From assembly GCA_029378245.1 (NCBI GenBank), contig JARKIF010000024.1, positions 124,001-188,000 of the forward strand: 64,000 nt of DNA, given 5' to 3'. The notes under the pieces are model-generated. The model was not told the DNA's origin. It was given only the letters and a program-made list of their open reading frames with translations, and searched no databases. This document shows positions 1 to 10,243 of this stretch, in pieces. The position numbers were made by a program, and so were the translations under genes. Every line of letters starts with the position of its first letter. Within the stretch, counting starts at the first letter, position 1. The stretch is from Roridomyces roridus (Eukaryota > Basidiomycota > Agaricomycetes > Agaricales > Mycenaceae).

Positions 1-140
1 TGAATATAGTCAAAATATATTCATATTCATACCGAGAATAGGCTACGATACGCTACGGATACGATATGGGCTTGGAGGGCGGCTACGATATGAATATGAC
101 TACGATACGGGAAATCCCGTATTCGTAGCGTATTTGGCCA
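1..140. repeat. Low-complexity TACGATA-type repeat
   Basis: The first 140 bases are built from variants of a short unit (CTACGATA, TACGATACG, GATATGAATATG) arranged partly as inverted copies. No coding sequence is present. It is probably the edge of a satellite or of a decayed element that continues outside the window. Confidence 0.6.
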
Positions 141-331
141 GCACTAGAAGAGACGAGTGCTTGTCCGTGTTTGGTTGATTGACGTCTGGGATCTACTTAG
201 CCGAACTGGAAGTATCGGCCGACAAGTGCCGAATCATTGCCGAGTGAACGATACTTCAAGTTCTTTCTGAATTCTGCCATCACGCTTTCATATCAGCAAG
301 AATTTAAGTATTCGGTGTATGCATGCCAAGT

Positions 332-1255
332 TCAACTAAGATCACCTCTCGTCCCAGCTTCTCGTTCCAGACTACGTACCGCAAGGTCTAGCAAAATCCT
401 CGAATACAAAATATGAAAATGCATCACTATCCTCTGGCGCAGGTTGAATATTCCTGTATCAGCCAGAGCCGCAGTCGACATGGACTCTGTGCTCGGTGGT
501 AGCTTCTTGTCGGCGGGCGGAGAGAGGATGAGATGAGATGTGAAGAGGAGGCAGACGGTCTCGGTGTCGGGCGATGGTTCCTCGACGGCGAAGGAGTGAT
601 AGCCTCCCATGAGGCTGACCCTGACGTTGTCGGACGAGGATGGACGGAGCCACCACGACGCTATCAGAGGGCCGTGCAATAGTCCTTTGCTGGTGGGCGC
701 GGAGGTCATGGCATCGTGTTCTTCAACTATGAACTAAGTCATGCAAATTTCAGAGTCCTGCGGACAATAATGAGCGAAGAAACTCACCCCACCACCCAAA
801 ATCTTCGCCTTCTCAACAAATCGACGCTCACCCTCGAGGTCGATGTCCGCGCCGCCCTTGCGCAGGTCGAATATGAACCCGGCACGCGCCACAGCAGAGA
901 GGATATACCGTTCGATGCGGAGCGGCCAGGTTCCCCAGAATGCACGCGCAAACAACGTCAATGGTGGATCGGCCTCAGTGGTGGCCATGGATTCGGATGG
1001 AGGGGGGAATAGATAATGACGGGGGACGGACACAGCCCACATATCACCCGCGTGGGTGCGCAACCAGCCTTCTGTTCCATCACCATCGTTTGTGCCATTC
1101 ATTCCAAACGCTGGCGCATCACGACGCGTCGAAATTTCGAGAGCGCGGGCAACGCGGAGGGTAGGGTATGCGGTTTCGAGGCGGCGGTGGTAATAGAGGA
1201 TTCCGAGAATAGTAGCTGGCACGGCACCTAGAGTGAGGGTCTTGAGGCGAAGCAT
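332..1255 (-). CDS. Hypothetical protein with N-terminal membrane segment
   Basis: Two-exon gene: exon 1 1255..788, exon 2 733..332. The 54-nt intron (734-787) has a GTGAGT donor and a TTAG acceptor in phase 0, and joins two reading frames that are otherwise separated by stops. The product is about 289 aa. It starts with a short hydrophobic segment (residues 5-22, ending in LYYHRR), has a W-rich middle (FARAFWGTWPLRIERYIL) and a polar C-terminal half. I do not recognise the family. The membrane-anchor start and regular intron suggest a real basidiomycete gene; function unknown. Confidence 0.6.
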
Positions 1256-2615
1256 GCGATCGTATGCCGGAAAGGGCCTGCTTTATAGGAATCCAAGACT
1301 CGCCGTGACACGCCGAAGGCACCCGAGACCTTCCGAAGAGTTGTCATCCTGAAACTCTGCATTGATTGAATCGCAGGCATGCAGTGTCACCGGCACCTTG
1401 CCGACATCCAGAACGCACGAATGGATAGAACCACGATGGAACGATGGTGGGGCGCATTGACGGTGGATTCTGGAAGACAAAGTTGAGACAAAGGGCCAGG
1501 CGGTGACTCATCGATCACTTATCGCTATGACTGCCGACTGATTTCGCATCACAACCTTTCACTCTCAGCGGTACTTAGCGGTAACAAGTTTGATCCTGAC
1601 CTTCGTTATCTCCGCCAGACTGGGCCTGACTTGTTTCTGAATCTATGCTCGTAGCCTGTACATTGAGCAGTCCACCACTGCTCTTAGTAGAGATGGACAT
1701 CAATTTTCCAACCAGAAATCAACCAGAAATCACTCGTTTTACTTGGCTTTGAGGCCATTGCTTGCGCATGGCAGAAACGATTCCGCTGCTGGTATTTGAT
1801 TGAAACTTGCAGAGCTATCATGCTCATTGCGGCTGAGAAACGGCCGGGGCTCAGTTGCCGCCAACGAATCAGAACGATAAAAATGCTGAACTTTCGGCGG
1901 CTAGGCGATATCGGCACTGATGAGATCAACGGGGTATTCATTGACCCCGTGATTGCAGGTACGCCGGAGCATGCCGTGATTAAACGGATACTAATTCGGA
2001 GACTCGTCGACAGGCAAAGAATCACTTCACGCCGCCGGTAGTCCTTGCCGAGTAGATGCGAGCGCAAGCTTCCGTGACAATACCGCGAGTCACATCGAAA
2101 CCGGAATGCACGGCAGATGTGATACTGATCCGAGCCTATTTCAATACTGATCCGGCGAAAGATGGACATACAACTGACATGGATGTTAGGAATCGTAACA
2201 TTCTGTCCATCGTCGTTCGCCCACGAATGAGACGGCAGCTCGGAACAGTCACCCGGCTTTCTCCTCCGAGTTATTCGGATAATTTCGGATGCCCATCGCA
2301 AACCCATTGCATTTTGTCGTCTCCTCTCCGAGTCATCATCGATCTCCGTCATCTTCGGGGTTTGCACTGTGCCGCAACACCTTGGTCTAAATGGTAGCAG
2401 TGTCTGCGGAGCACCCAACGATGCTCTTGACAACGGGTGAGGGGTGAGTCGTTTCAAAGTTCTCACACGGAAACTACTAGTATATGAGGCTTATTGTACG
2501 AGCAATGTACGAGGCGCGAGATCTGACACTCGTGAGATTCAAAATTCGCCCTCTATTGTAGTGTCGGGGGTTGTTCGGGACCGGACTCTCACCAGAAGAT
2601 GTACATTGTAACTGT
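1256..2615. other. Intergenic stretch, no recognised gene
   Basis: No gene is recognised. A stop-free frame of 260 codons lies on the minus strand at 1684-2466, but its translation is rich in Arg, Ser and Ile, matches no domain I know, and has comparable open stretches on the opposite strand. It may be a decayed gene or chance. Nothing else of note was seen. Confidence 0.4.
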
Positions 2616-2829
2616 CTAGATCTCTATTGTAGTCGCGTGTGAACAGCCTCGAGGTCCCATGAATCTATGGTTCTTGGCAAGTATTGTTGTTCTTTGCATG
2701 TTTACAGCGTCAATAGGCGAGATAGGCTTCTCGGTGTTCGCGACTCCTTTCAATTGTTGACCCCTCTCATAAAAACGGACCTGTATCGACTCTTTGCACC
2801 ACATCCACTCCGTGTTCTAAACACCCTTT

Positions 2830-4254
2830 CCGCTTCTTCGCCTTCCACGCGAGCTCGTGGACCTCATAATCGATGTCATCGACAAGTTCCCTCCACCCGA
2901 TAGACATAACGGACTCTGCAACTTTTCGACAGTCTGCAAGGTGCTATCCTTGAGCTGCCGAACGCGGCTGTTCTCCGAGATACACTTGTTGCCCACAAGC
3001 CTGGCGAATTCGGAGTGGTACACGAGACCCCACGTCCTCATCCCTGACGCCCATGCGCTCCTGACCAGGTACGAGCCCGCTTACGGCCAATGCCTCGCAT
3101 CTCACGTGCGAAGACTTGGATTCTTCATCCCCCCCCGCTGAGGCTGCGTCGGAGCAGCTGCATCTGGTCCGGCTCCTCAATAGGATGGGGAGGTTGGAAA
3201 TCGTCACATTATCCACCACAAGTTTCTCTGGACCTCAGTGGAGCAGCATAACTGCATCCCTCGTCGAAGCTTTTGAGGCTAGTTTAGCTCGAAGCGGAAC
3301 CAGAGACCTTCATATCAAGAACGTCAACGACCTTCCCATTCACATGCTCCCGCGACTCTCTGCCACCTGCCAAAGATTCAGACTCTACGGGACCACCATC
3401 CGTTCCCACACGCTCCAAAGCTTCCAGGGTCCTCCCTTAGGGCCGTCGCACGCCCTTTTGTTCCTGGACTGGCAGCTCGACAGTTACTCGGTAAAACCGT
3501 GGCCTCAACTGCTTGATCCCAAGCTTCGTGACTTCTTCGCTGGAAGGGTCCGCGCTTTGCGTTGGAAATACCATCCGGAAAACGATATTATTTTGTCGTC
3601 CCTGGGTTCCGTCCTGGTGAAGTTACACTATGATCTCAAACCAGGTGGGTGATGTTATGTTTTCCGTGTTTGAATTCATCTTGCTCACTGCAAATTCACA
3701 GGACACGGTTGTCCTCAACTGCCCGTGCTTCCGCAGCTCACCACCCTTATAGTCACTTTTTTCAGATGGCCCGAGCGTCAATGGAGTGCATGTCCCATCG
3801 AGCTGCGGAACCTGATGGAACAGATCTGTTCCCCCGGGCGACTTCCTCGCTTCGAGTGGGTGTGTGTCGAAACGCATATCCCCAAGGAGTGGAAGGAAGG
3901 AAGGAAGGAAGATTACACGGCACGGTCCCACTTAGGAACGCCGGGGCCCGGGAAGTATCTGAGTGTACGGGCACATATTGTACACTACGGTTCTCGGACT
4001 CCTCCAAAAATTGCACGTTCCCCCAGTTCGAGACACTCGATGCCATGGGAGACGGAGATGCTCTTCGCGGCATCGACGATCTTCTCGAGACTTCTGCCGT
4101 GTCTCCGGAACCGTTCAGCGTGACCTTCAAGCCAATTATTTCCCGATCGCAGGCGAAGGGCCCGAAATTTGATGGATTCCATGAGATCTTTGGGACGTAT
4201 CTGTTCCGACGGCTCACCCAGTTGCACAAAAAGGATCGATTGTATTTTGAATGA
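2830..4254 (+). pseudogene. F-box family gene, frameshifted
   Basis: The 5' part reads PLLRLPRELVDLIIDVIDK, a typical F-box start, followed by a CxxxxxLSLSCRTRLFSEIHL segment. An in-frame stop lies just upstream of the F-box (2818), so the true start is missing or in an unseen exon. At 3129-3136 a run of eight C shifts the frame: one C fewer would join FFIP to PAEAASEQLHLVRLLNRM. A 57-nt intron (3645-3701, GTGGGT donor, phase 1) then joins the LPQLTTLIVTFF segment. A second frame change is likely after a GGAA tandem run near 3893-3912, since the C-terminal part (FPQFETLDAMGDGDALRGI, then KKDRLYFE) reads in another frame. F-box proteins of this type are SCF ubiquitin-ligase substrate receptors. 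As it stands the copy is not functional unless the C run is a sequencing error. Confidence 0.65.
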
Positions 4255-5897
4255 ATGGTGGGAGACGACCAGTATAAAACGTGGAAGTTTCGGCCAGACG
4301 CAGTGTGACTCTAGTCTCATAGTAGATACTTACTTAGTTCGTAGGATCGAAAACAAATTTATATGGCATGCTTCGAGCAAGTAAGCTGCACACCAGCAAT
4401 GACATTCATGACGAAGAGCAGGAGATTGTTGGTGTATGCGACGCAGAGGGAGGGTTGTAGAATTGTTCTAGAGGCGGGCCGTGGGGCGTCCGAATGTCTG
4501 TGCCTGGGTCGTCAATTTCATGTGAGTCCGAAATGCGATGGAAAGAGGCATTCAATGGGATCTAGCCTTCGTTCTTGTTTCCTGCCAGAGGTACTGAGAG
4601 GCACCATTGTCATCATGCGCGCCATAAGTACCGCCAGCAGCCAAGGAATTCGAAGCAGTCCGGAACGTTGCCACACACATCGCTCGAGTCATAGTCGCGG
4701 ACACAGATAGATCGACGGGCCAAAGCTGATCTCCTCGCACGCGTGCTCGGCGTCGTGGTCTCCATCGGACTCCCGGCATCAGAATCACAGAGATGCATTG
4801 ACACAACTGTTGATTGGGGGGCTGCGGAGGGTGTAGGAGCCCTGGTATTTGACTGAGACGGTCGCGTTCGAGGGAAACTCGTCCGAGAGCGTTCGAGGGC
4901 CCGTGGAGATGCTATTAAGATCATGTTGTGTTCTTCTTGTCGCGGAGCGGATTGGTGCCCGATATCCAAGTTGCCAACTGATATCGCGCCTAAATGTGCC
5001 GGCGTGATCTGCTCTCAGCCTGTGGCCCTGGGCTGTGCGAGTAGTGCCGGGGGTGGAGCACGCTGAGCCCTAGGATTCGAATGAGGAGAGGTCGCGTTCG
5101 AGACGACATGATGAGACATTATGACATAGAGCGAGGACAGTGAGAGATGACTTTCAACGTGTAGTCGCAGCATTCACTGTCTCGTAGACGTAGTGGTACC
5201 GTGTCTCGCCCTCGACGTGCGGGAGAGCGGCGGCGATGGTAGGGGCGCATGGCGGTGGGAAATAGCAGTGGCAGTGTGCAGAAGTGTGAGTCATCCATTG
5301 ATCAACTGATCTCGGATCACGAGACCTTTTTGCTCCTTCCCTCACCGTGGTCCGTCACCGACGCTCACCTGGAGTCACCACCAGCGGTATCGTCGCGCAG
5401 ATCGCGCATTCATCTGAAAATGAGCGCCCATAGAAACATGCACGTCGACGTTCGGCCCCAGGATGCCTCCGATGTGCCCGACTTACTTACTCTTACTTAT
5501 CTTCTTGGACGACACTGTCTGGCATTCACACACGGCTCACTCAGCCTCACGTCGGTGGAGCCCTACGCCAGGAGTTCATCCTCTGTGCGCCAGTGACCAG
5601 ACCTGGAGTGCACCGCCAATCTCGCGCTCGTATACGCGTGGCAGTTGATCAGCAAACTGGAAATAGAATGGTATTGGCGGAACGAATGAGAATCGCGGGA
5701 CCCTCTCATCGTGTTTCCTCTTGACAAGACAGCAGGATCGGGTACTTCGTCCGGTCTTTAATTGGCATACGCCGCGGCTGTCGTCAGCGCTCAGCTCATC
5801 CACAAAACCCCAGCGCTGGCTCAATGACCCGTCATTTACTTCTCTTTCACCTTCTTTCACTTTTCTACCTTCTCCTTTTTCACTTCTCACCGCAACG
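4255..5897. other. Intergenic stretch, no recognised gene
   Basis: Only short, overlapping, low-quality reading frames occur here. The last 60 bases before 5898 form a pyrimidine-rich tract (TTCTCTTTCACC-type), a common context just upstream of fungal start codons. Confidence 0.5.
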
Positions 5898-7041
5898 ATG
5901 TCGTTCGCCCTTTCATTCCCCTTCTTCTTCTTGCTTTCCGCTCTCACTCCTCTGGTCGCCTCGGTCGCAGAAGTCTCCCTCCCCGGCTTGACGCTCCACT
6001 CGCAGGCGACCTCATTCAGCACCTTTGATCTCGCAAACGACCTCACCCCCGCCAAGAGCACTCTCTCGTCTCTCGCCGTCGTCCCCGCTGCATGCGCCGA
6101 TTATCAGGGCCCGAGCAGCGAGTGCACGACGGGCAACATGTCCGCCACGGCGGTGACGTTTGAGGATTGCGGTAGCGCGTTTACCGTGTGTCGGTGCAGC
6201 GACGCGGATATGTCGATGACCGATGGTATTGATCGGTTGGCCCGTGTGCCCGTGGGTTTGAGACGTTTCGTCGGGAGTGTGATGCTCATGAATGGGCACG
6301 GGCAGACGGACGCATATACGAATCTGTCTACAGGTAAGCGGATATCATGACTCTTCCCGTGATTTTCTGACATCCCCGCAGGCGATATACACATGTTCGG
6401 CGTTACTCAAATGGATACATGGGTACACGAGGCAACGCATTCGTTCGATTATGCCGTGCCCAGTGCGGCGCAGTCGAATTCCGCTGCCTGGGAATCAGCA
6501 CTCACTGATGACAGTTGCGCATCGGACGATTATTCCTTGACGAATCGGGCGGAGGTAAGTTCCCCGTCTTCACTCCCATCCCTGTTCCATTGAATTTCAA
6601 CCTCGCAGGACTTTGCTCAACTCTCTGTGCTCAAAGTTTACATGCTCCTACACTCCGGGGTCCTCCCACAACCATTCAAATCCGCCTGCATGGAGAACCA
6701 GCTTGCGTTCATCAGTTCCCTGCCAGTGTATAGCGACACGACGAGTCTCTTTGGGAATACTTGTGAGATTCCGGACGGAGCGCAGGGAGTACGGTGCGTT
6801 GTCTTCTTTCTTTCCGCTCTTGAATCCATTATACTGAGGGTGGTTTGGTTGATTCAGGCATAGTACGCCTCCAGCGGTGCTCGACGAATCGAGGGTGTTT
6901 CGGACGGTAGCATTCGACGCTCCGTTGCCTTCGAAGACGTCTTCATCGGCTTCGAAAATCTCAACTGGAATGCATGGTCTCGGGCTGGTTCTTGTATCAA
7001 CAGCGATTGCCGTCTTCTCGGGATGGAGCCTGGGCATGTAG
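5898..7041 (+). CDS. Secreted GPI-anchored HEATH-motif protein (CON-13-like, putative metallopeptidase)
   Basis: Four exons: 5898-6333, 6382-6554, 6609-6793 and 6858-7041. The introns have GTAAGC, GTAAGT and GTGCGT donors in phases 1, 0 and 2. The protein begins with a clear signal peptide (MSFALSFPFFFLLSALT). It carries an HExxH motif, HEATHSFDYA, early in exon 2, preceded by DTWV. It ends in a Ser/Thr-rich stretch and a hydrophobic tail (HGLGLVLVSTAIAVF), the layout of a GPI-anchor signal. Six or more cysteines in the mature part suit an extracellular protein. The arrangement resembles fungal conidiation-specific protein 13 relatives, whose HExxH suggests zinc peptidase activity that has not been proven for the family. 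Cell-surface location is inferred from the two termini. Confidence 0.8.
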
Positions 7042-7284
7042 CTGCGTCCATGGAACGAAAGATCGGGGAAGCTATTGTCTTACCCGGCGCTCGTACGCGA
7101 GGGTTCCGATACTCGCTGGCACGTCGGACGAGAGGAAACCGAGGGTGGCTTGCACTAAATTTACTTTCCATTCTTTATTTTAGGGATTGTTCAATTCAAG
7201 TTTTTCTAATCGTGGATGTCATGAATTGGACTCCATCGCGCGTCCTGGTCCTCACTGTTACAACCGTCTCCCTTGGCCATGTCC

Positions 7285-8576
7285 TCAGAAGAACTCCAAC
7301 ACCCCTCGGTTGCGAAGCACCGGCATCCCAAGCTCGATAATCCTCCGCACCTCTCCTTCCTCCCGCGCCTTATACCCACTGTCCAACTCGGCGCCAAGCA
7401 CATCGAACACCACCCTCTCTAGTCGAGGGAATTGGTTCCCAGCGAGAAGCCCGTCGATGTCATTCCAGGCAATCCGCGTGCAGTCGTCGTCCGAGTGAAT
7501 GGTGAAGGACACTTTAGATAGGCTTGAATGGTGCGTGGAGGAGAGTTGTGAGAGCTGGGCGAGGATGGGATGCCCGCGGAGGCGTTCGTGGAATGTGAGG
7601 TGTTCGAGGGCGATGCAGTGGGCAGTGAATATCATATCTGCCGGTCCAACGTTGAGGAACTGAAGACTTGGGCTGAACAAGTACCCACCTGTACCATCGC
7701 CTTGCAGATAAACCGGCGGATTGACAAATATGAATGGATCGAATGTATTCGGAGGATCCAAGAACGTTGAAGGAAGGTCCAGGCGTCGGATGCTGCCCCC
7801 GATTTTTCGGAGCAGTGCATTCAAAGCCGAAGCATCTTTGCGTCGTGCGAGAATACGTAGATGATCGACGACAAGCTCTTCGTTGGAAGAAAGCAGCCAC
7901 TGCACAATGGCGCTCTGCGGATACTCGTCAAGAGCGAGGTAGTTGAGATTCCACGGCGGGTGCAACATCCTTTTGAACCTCATCGACCCAGCATTCAAAG
8001 GGACACCCTCCTTGATGGGACACCTCGAGATTTCGAGGCTCTTCAGATGAACGAAGCGTGAGAGGAAGCTGAACATCGTCTCCGTGTCCGCGAACGCACG
8101 TCCATCCAGCCGAAGCCGTACAATGCTGGCACACTTGGCCGGCGAAACGACCTCGATGCGCCCGAAAAGCCTGTCTTGTACGTCCAACTCGCGCAAATTC
8201 GGCATATGATCTGCCAAAGCAGGACCAATGACGTCGATCTGGCCCCAAACGCGTAGACTCACGACGTGGGTCCCGAGATGCGGGTTGGCTTTGAGGTGCT
8301 CGAGGAGAGTGAGCCAGTTGTGCCACTTGATCGTGACGGAGCGGAATAAGATGGATTGCGCGTGGGCTGCCCAGGACCTTGATACGCGGCACAGGTCGTG
8401 GAGCGTAGGCACGTCGGAGGTGAAGTCATCGATTATTTGGAACTGTAGCTCAAGAGGAAGGATGGGTGTTGCTGGAGGGGATTTGCGGCTAGTTGATAGT
8501 TACTCTGAGAAGGGATGTTTTATGCGGGGAAAGATCCTCACCATTTTCGACGAAGAGACCGCAGGAGTCCAGACAT
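7285..8576 (-). CDS. F-box/LRR-like protein
   Basis: Two exons: 8576..8542 and 8488..7285, with a 53-nt intron (8489-8541, GTGAGG donor, CTAG acceptor, phase 2). The short first exon gives MSGLLRSLRRK; the second continues through PILPLELQFQIIDDF, an F-box of the basidiomycete type, then HDLCRVSRSWAAHAQSILFR. The rest (residues 60-410) is an irregular leucine-rich repeat region (LRELDVQDRL, LKSLEISRC, LEHLTFHERL). The total of about 412 aa is normal for the family. The likely role is substrate selection for an SCF E3 ligase; the substrate cannot be guessed. The frame is intact, unlike the F-box copies at 2,830 and 16,613. Confidence 0.8.
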
Positions 8577-8754
8577 CTTCCGTGGTGAAATCAGAAAGAG
8601 GAGAGAGACGAGGCTATGCAGACTGCAGGTCCAGGGTTACTTATATGGCGCGGCCCTGAACGACGCGGCGGTGCTTATCAGTGTCACTGTCAGGCATGTT
8701 CAATGGTACCCCCGATCAAATCTCCCGCTCCGCTCCATATATTCGGTATTCACC

Positions 8755-9929
8755 TCATTTTGCCTCTCTAAACGTCTTCCTCAGCCGCTCCAAAAGCTTC
8801 CCAAATTCGTTCCTGCCCGTCCCGGTCTTGCCTGCACCCCAAAAATTATCCCTGGAGCCATTCTAAGGCAAGCGAGTCAAATTTCAACTTCGGAGTCAAA
8901 GAACGAAATTCAACTGACGACGAGTTCGGCGTCCCCAGTCCCGAGAAGGAGCTGTTTGAGTTTCTCGTGCTGCGAGAACTTGTGGCATACGACAATCTCC
9001 ATCTACAGTTTTTTCAGCTAATTCTAAGTCCGAACCAAACGAAATCAATGCTGACCTTGGGTATCTTCAGAATGTCCCAATCTGGATTCTGATGCTCCAG
9101 TAGCGTCATACTTAAATCAAACGCGGTCGTGGAAGACGTTGAAACCGTGCGGATCCTCTCCGCTAGATCAGTCCGGTGGCCCATGTACTTGAAAGCTTGG
9201 AACAGATGCTCCGACGTGGGGTAGATCTTGCCGTTATATTTGACGGGGTAGGGTGCTCGGTTTTTGAAGGCGTAATATGTGTCGTTGGAGGCTCCGGAGA
9301 AGGAGATGCGCGGTCTGGGTTGGGTTGCGACGAGCAAGGCGGGTTGTGGATGTGCTACCCGGAAATTTCGCTCCATATTTTGTAGTCGCTGAGTAACATT
9401 CTGGAGATCCCGGTCAATCTTCACGAGGGAGGAAATCTGCCAGCCAGTATCGTTTAAATCAGGCTTGGATTTCATGCAGACATGCACTTGCATTGAAGGC
9501 GTTATATAAAGCCTCGATCTCACGATAGAAACCAGCAATCCGGGCGTTTCGAGCGTCGCTGGTGAAGAGTAGCATGACAAACAGCCTTTGACGCTCTTCT
9601 TGGACGAAAGCCGCTATATCGTCGAGCAAACTACCGTGGGGATGTTTATCAACGGGAGGTCGCAGCATACGGTGGAATCTGAAGCCTTACCTTTGCAGTT
9701 CAAGCAGCTGCTTGGCACACTGAGATTCAAACAACCTCGCTGCTTTGAATTCGGTATCCAGGGTCTGTATCAGGTACGCAATACAGCGCGCGAGGACTTG
9801 GAGCTGTTGTCCGCTGTCTCGAGCCTTGTTCACCGCAGAGACGATGATTTGGAGTGAAGTCCATGCCGCAGAGAGGCCTGGGACGGGCGTTATACCGAGC
9901 AGGATGTCGAGGATGGGCTCGAGGGACAT
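8755..9929 (-). CDS. MLKL-NTD-like helical domain fused to NADAR domain
   Basis: Five exons: 9929..9691, 9630..9492, 9436..9056, 9002..8919 and 8862..8755. All junctions are in phase and give 316 aa. The intron at 9437-9491 uses a GC-AG donor (GCAAGT); the GT alternative next to it leads to a stop. Residues 1-150 form the helical N-terminal domain common in basidiomycete MLKL/HeLo-like proteins (ITPVPGLSAAWTSLQIIVS; LLDDIAAFVQEERQRLF). Residues 170-316 are a NADAR domain: RISFSGASNDTYYAFKNRAP, YPTSEHLFQAFKYMGH, HKFSQHEKLKQLLLGTGDAE, DNFWGAGKTGTGRNEFGK. NADAR enzymes act on ADP-ribose or riboflavin-related N-glycosides; some bacterial members remove ADP-ribose from guanine in DNA. The helical domain suggests a link to fungal cell-death or incompatibility proteins (inference). 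A copia element lies about 140 bp upstream of the start codon. Confidence 0.85.
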
Positions 9930-10066
9930 GGTGGCGTAAAGCAAGAGCGTGTACAGCCTGGGCACAGCCTTATTGTTAGCAAGTCCGTTGGTGTCGGCTG
10001 CTTTGACCCGAAAATGGACGCGGAATTCGAGGCTTTTTACTGCAGCCGCTGGAATCAAAGAAAGCC

Positions 10067-10229
10067 TGTTAAAAGTAGTATATTAACTCACTAGAAATAC
10101 GCGGTACATAGCTACCTGCGGTCGTCACGTGGGTCTTATCGACTTACGCTCGACCGCAGGTAAGTAAAAGTAGTCTCCATTAATCTTATCGACTTACGCT
10201 CGACCGCAGTGCAGAGCCTGCGTTTCACA
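10067..10229 (+). repeat. Left LTR of copia element 1
   Basis: 163 bp, TGTTAAAAG...TTTCACA. It contains an internal direct duplication of a 25-nt unit (begins CTTATCGACTTACGC, ends CGACCGCAG) at 10139 and 10187. Same sequence as 15974-16136. Confidence 0.95.
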
Positions 10230-10243
10230 GGTTATGGGCCCCG
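10230..10243 (+). other. Primer-binding site, initiator tRNA-Met half-molecule type
   Basis: GGTTATGGGCCCCG starts on the base after the LTR. Its reverse complement, CGGGGCCCATAACC, contains the CAT anticodon in initiator tRNA-Met anticodon-loop context. Priming from a tRNA-iMet cleaved in the anticodon arm is known for Drosophila copia and yeast Ty5. Confidence 0.75.

Noticed and set aside
1..140. Telomeric repeat
   Set aside because: The unit is TACGATA-like, not TTAGGG; no telomere repeats occur at either window end.
1684..2466. 260-codon open frame on the minus strand
   Set aside because: Composition is Arg/Ser/Ile-rich with no recognisable motif and no splice partner; comparable frames exist on the other strand. 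Not listed as a gene.
8863..8914. Donor GTTGAA at 8914 for the last NADAR intron
   Set aside because: It would place a stop right after the junction; GTCAGT four bases upstream joins ELV to NGSRDNFWG in frame.
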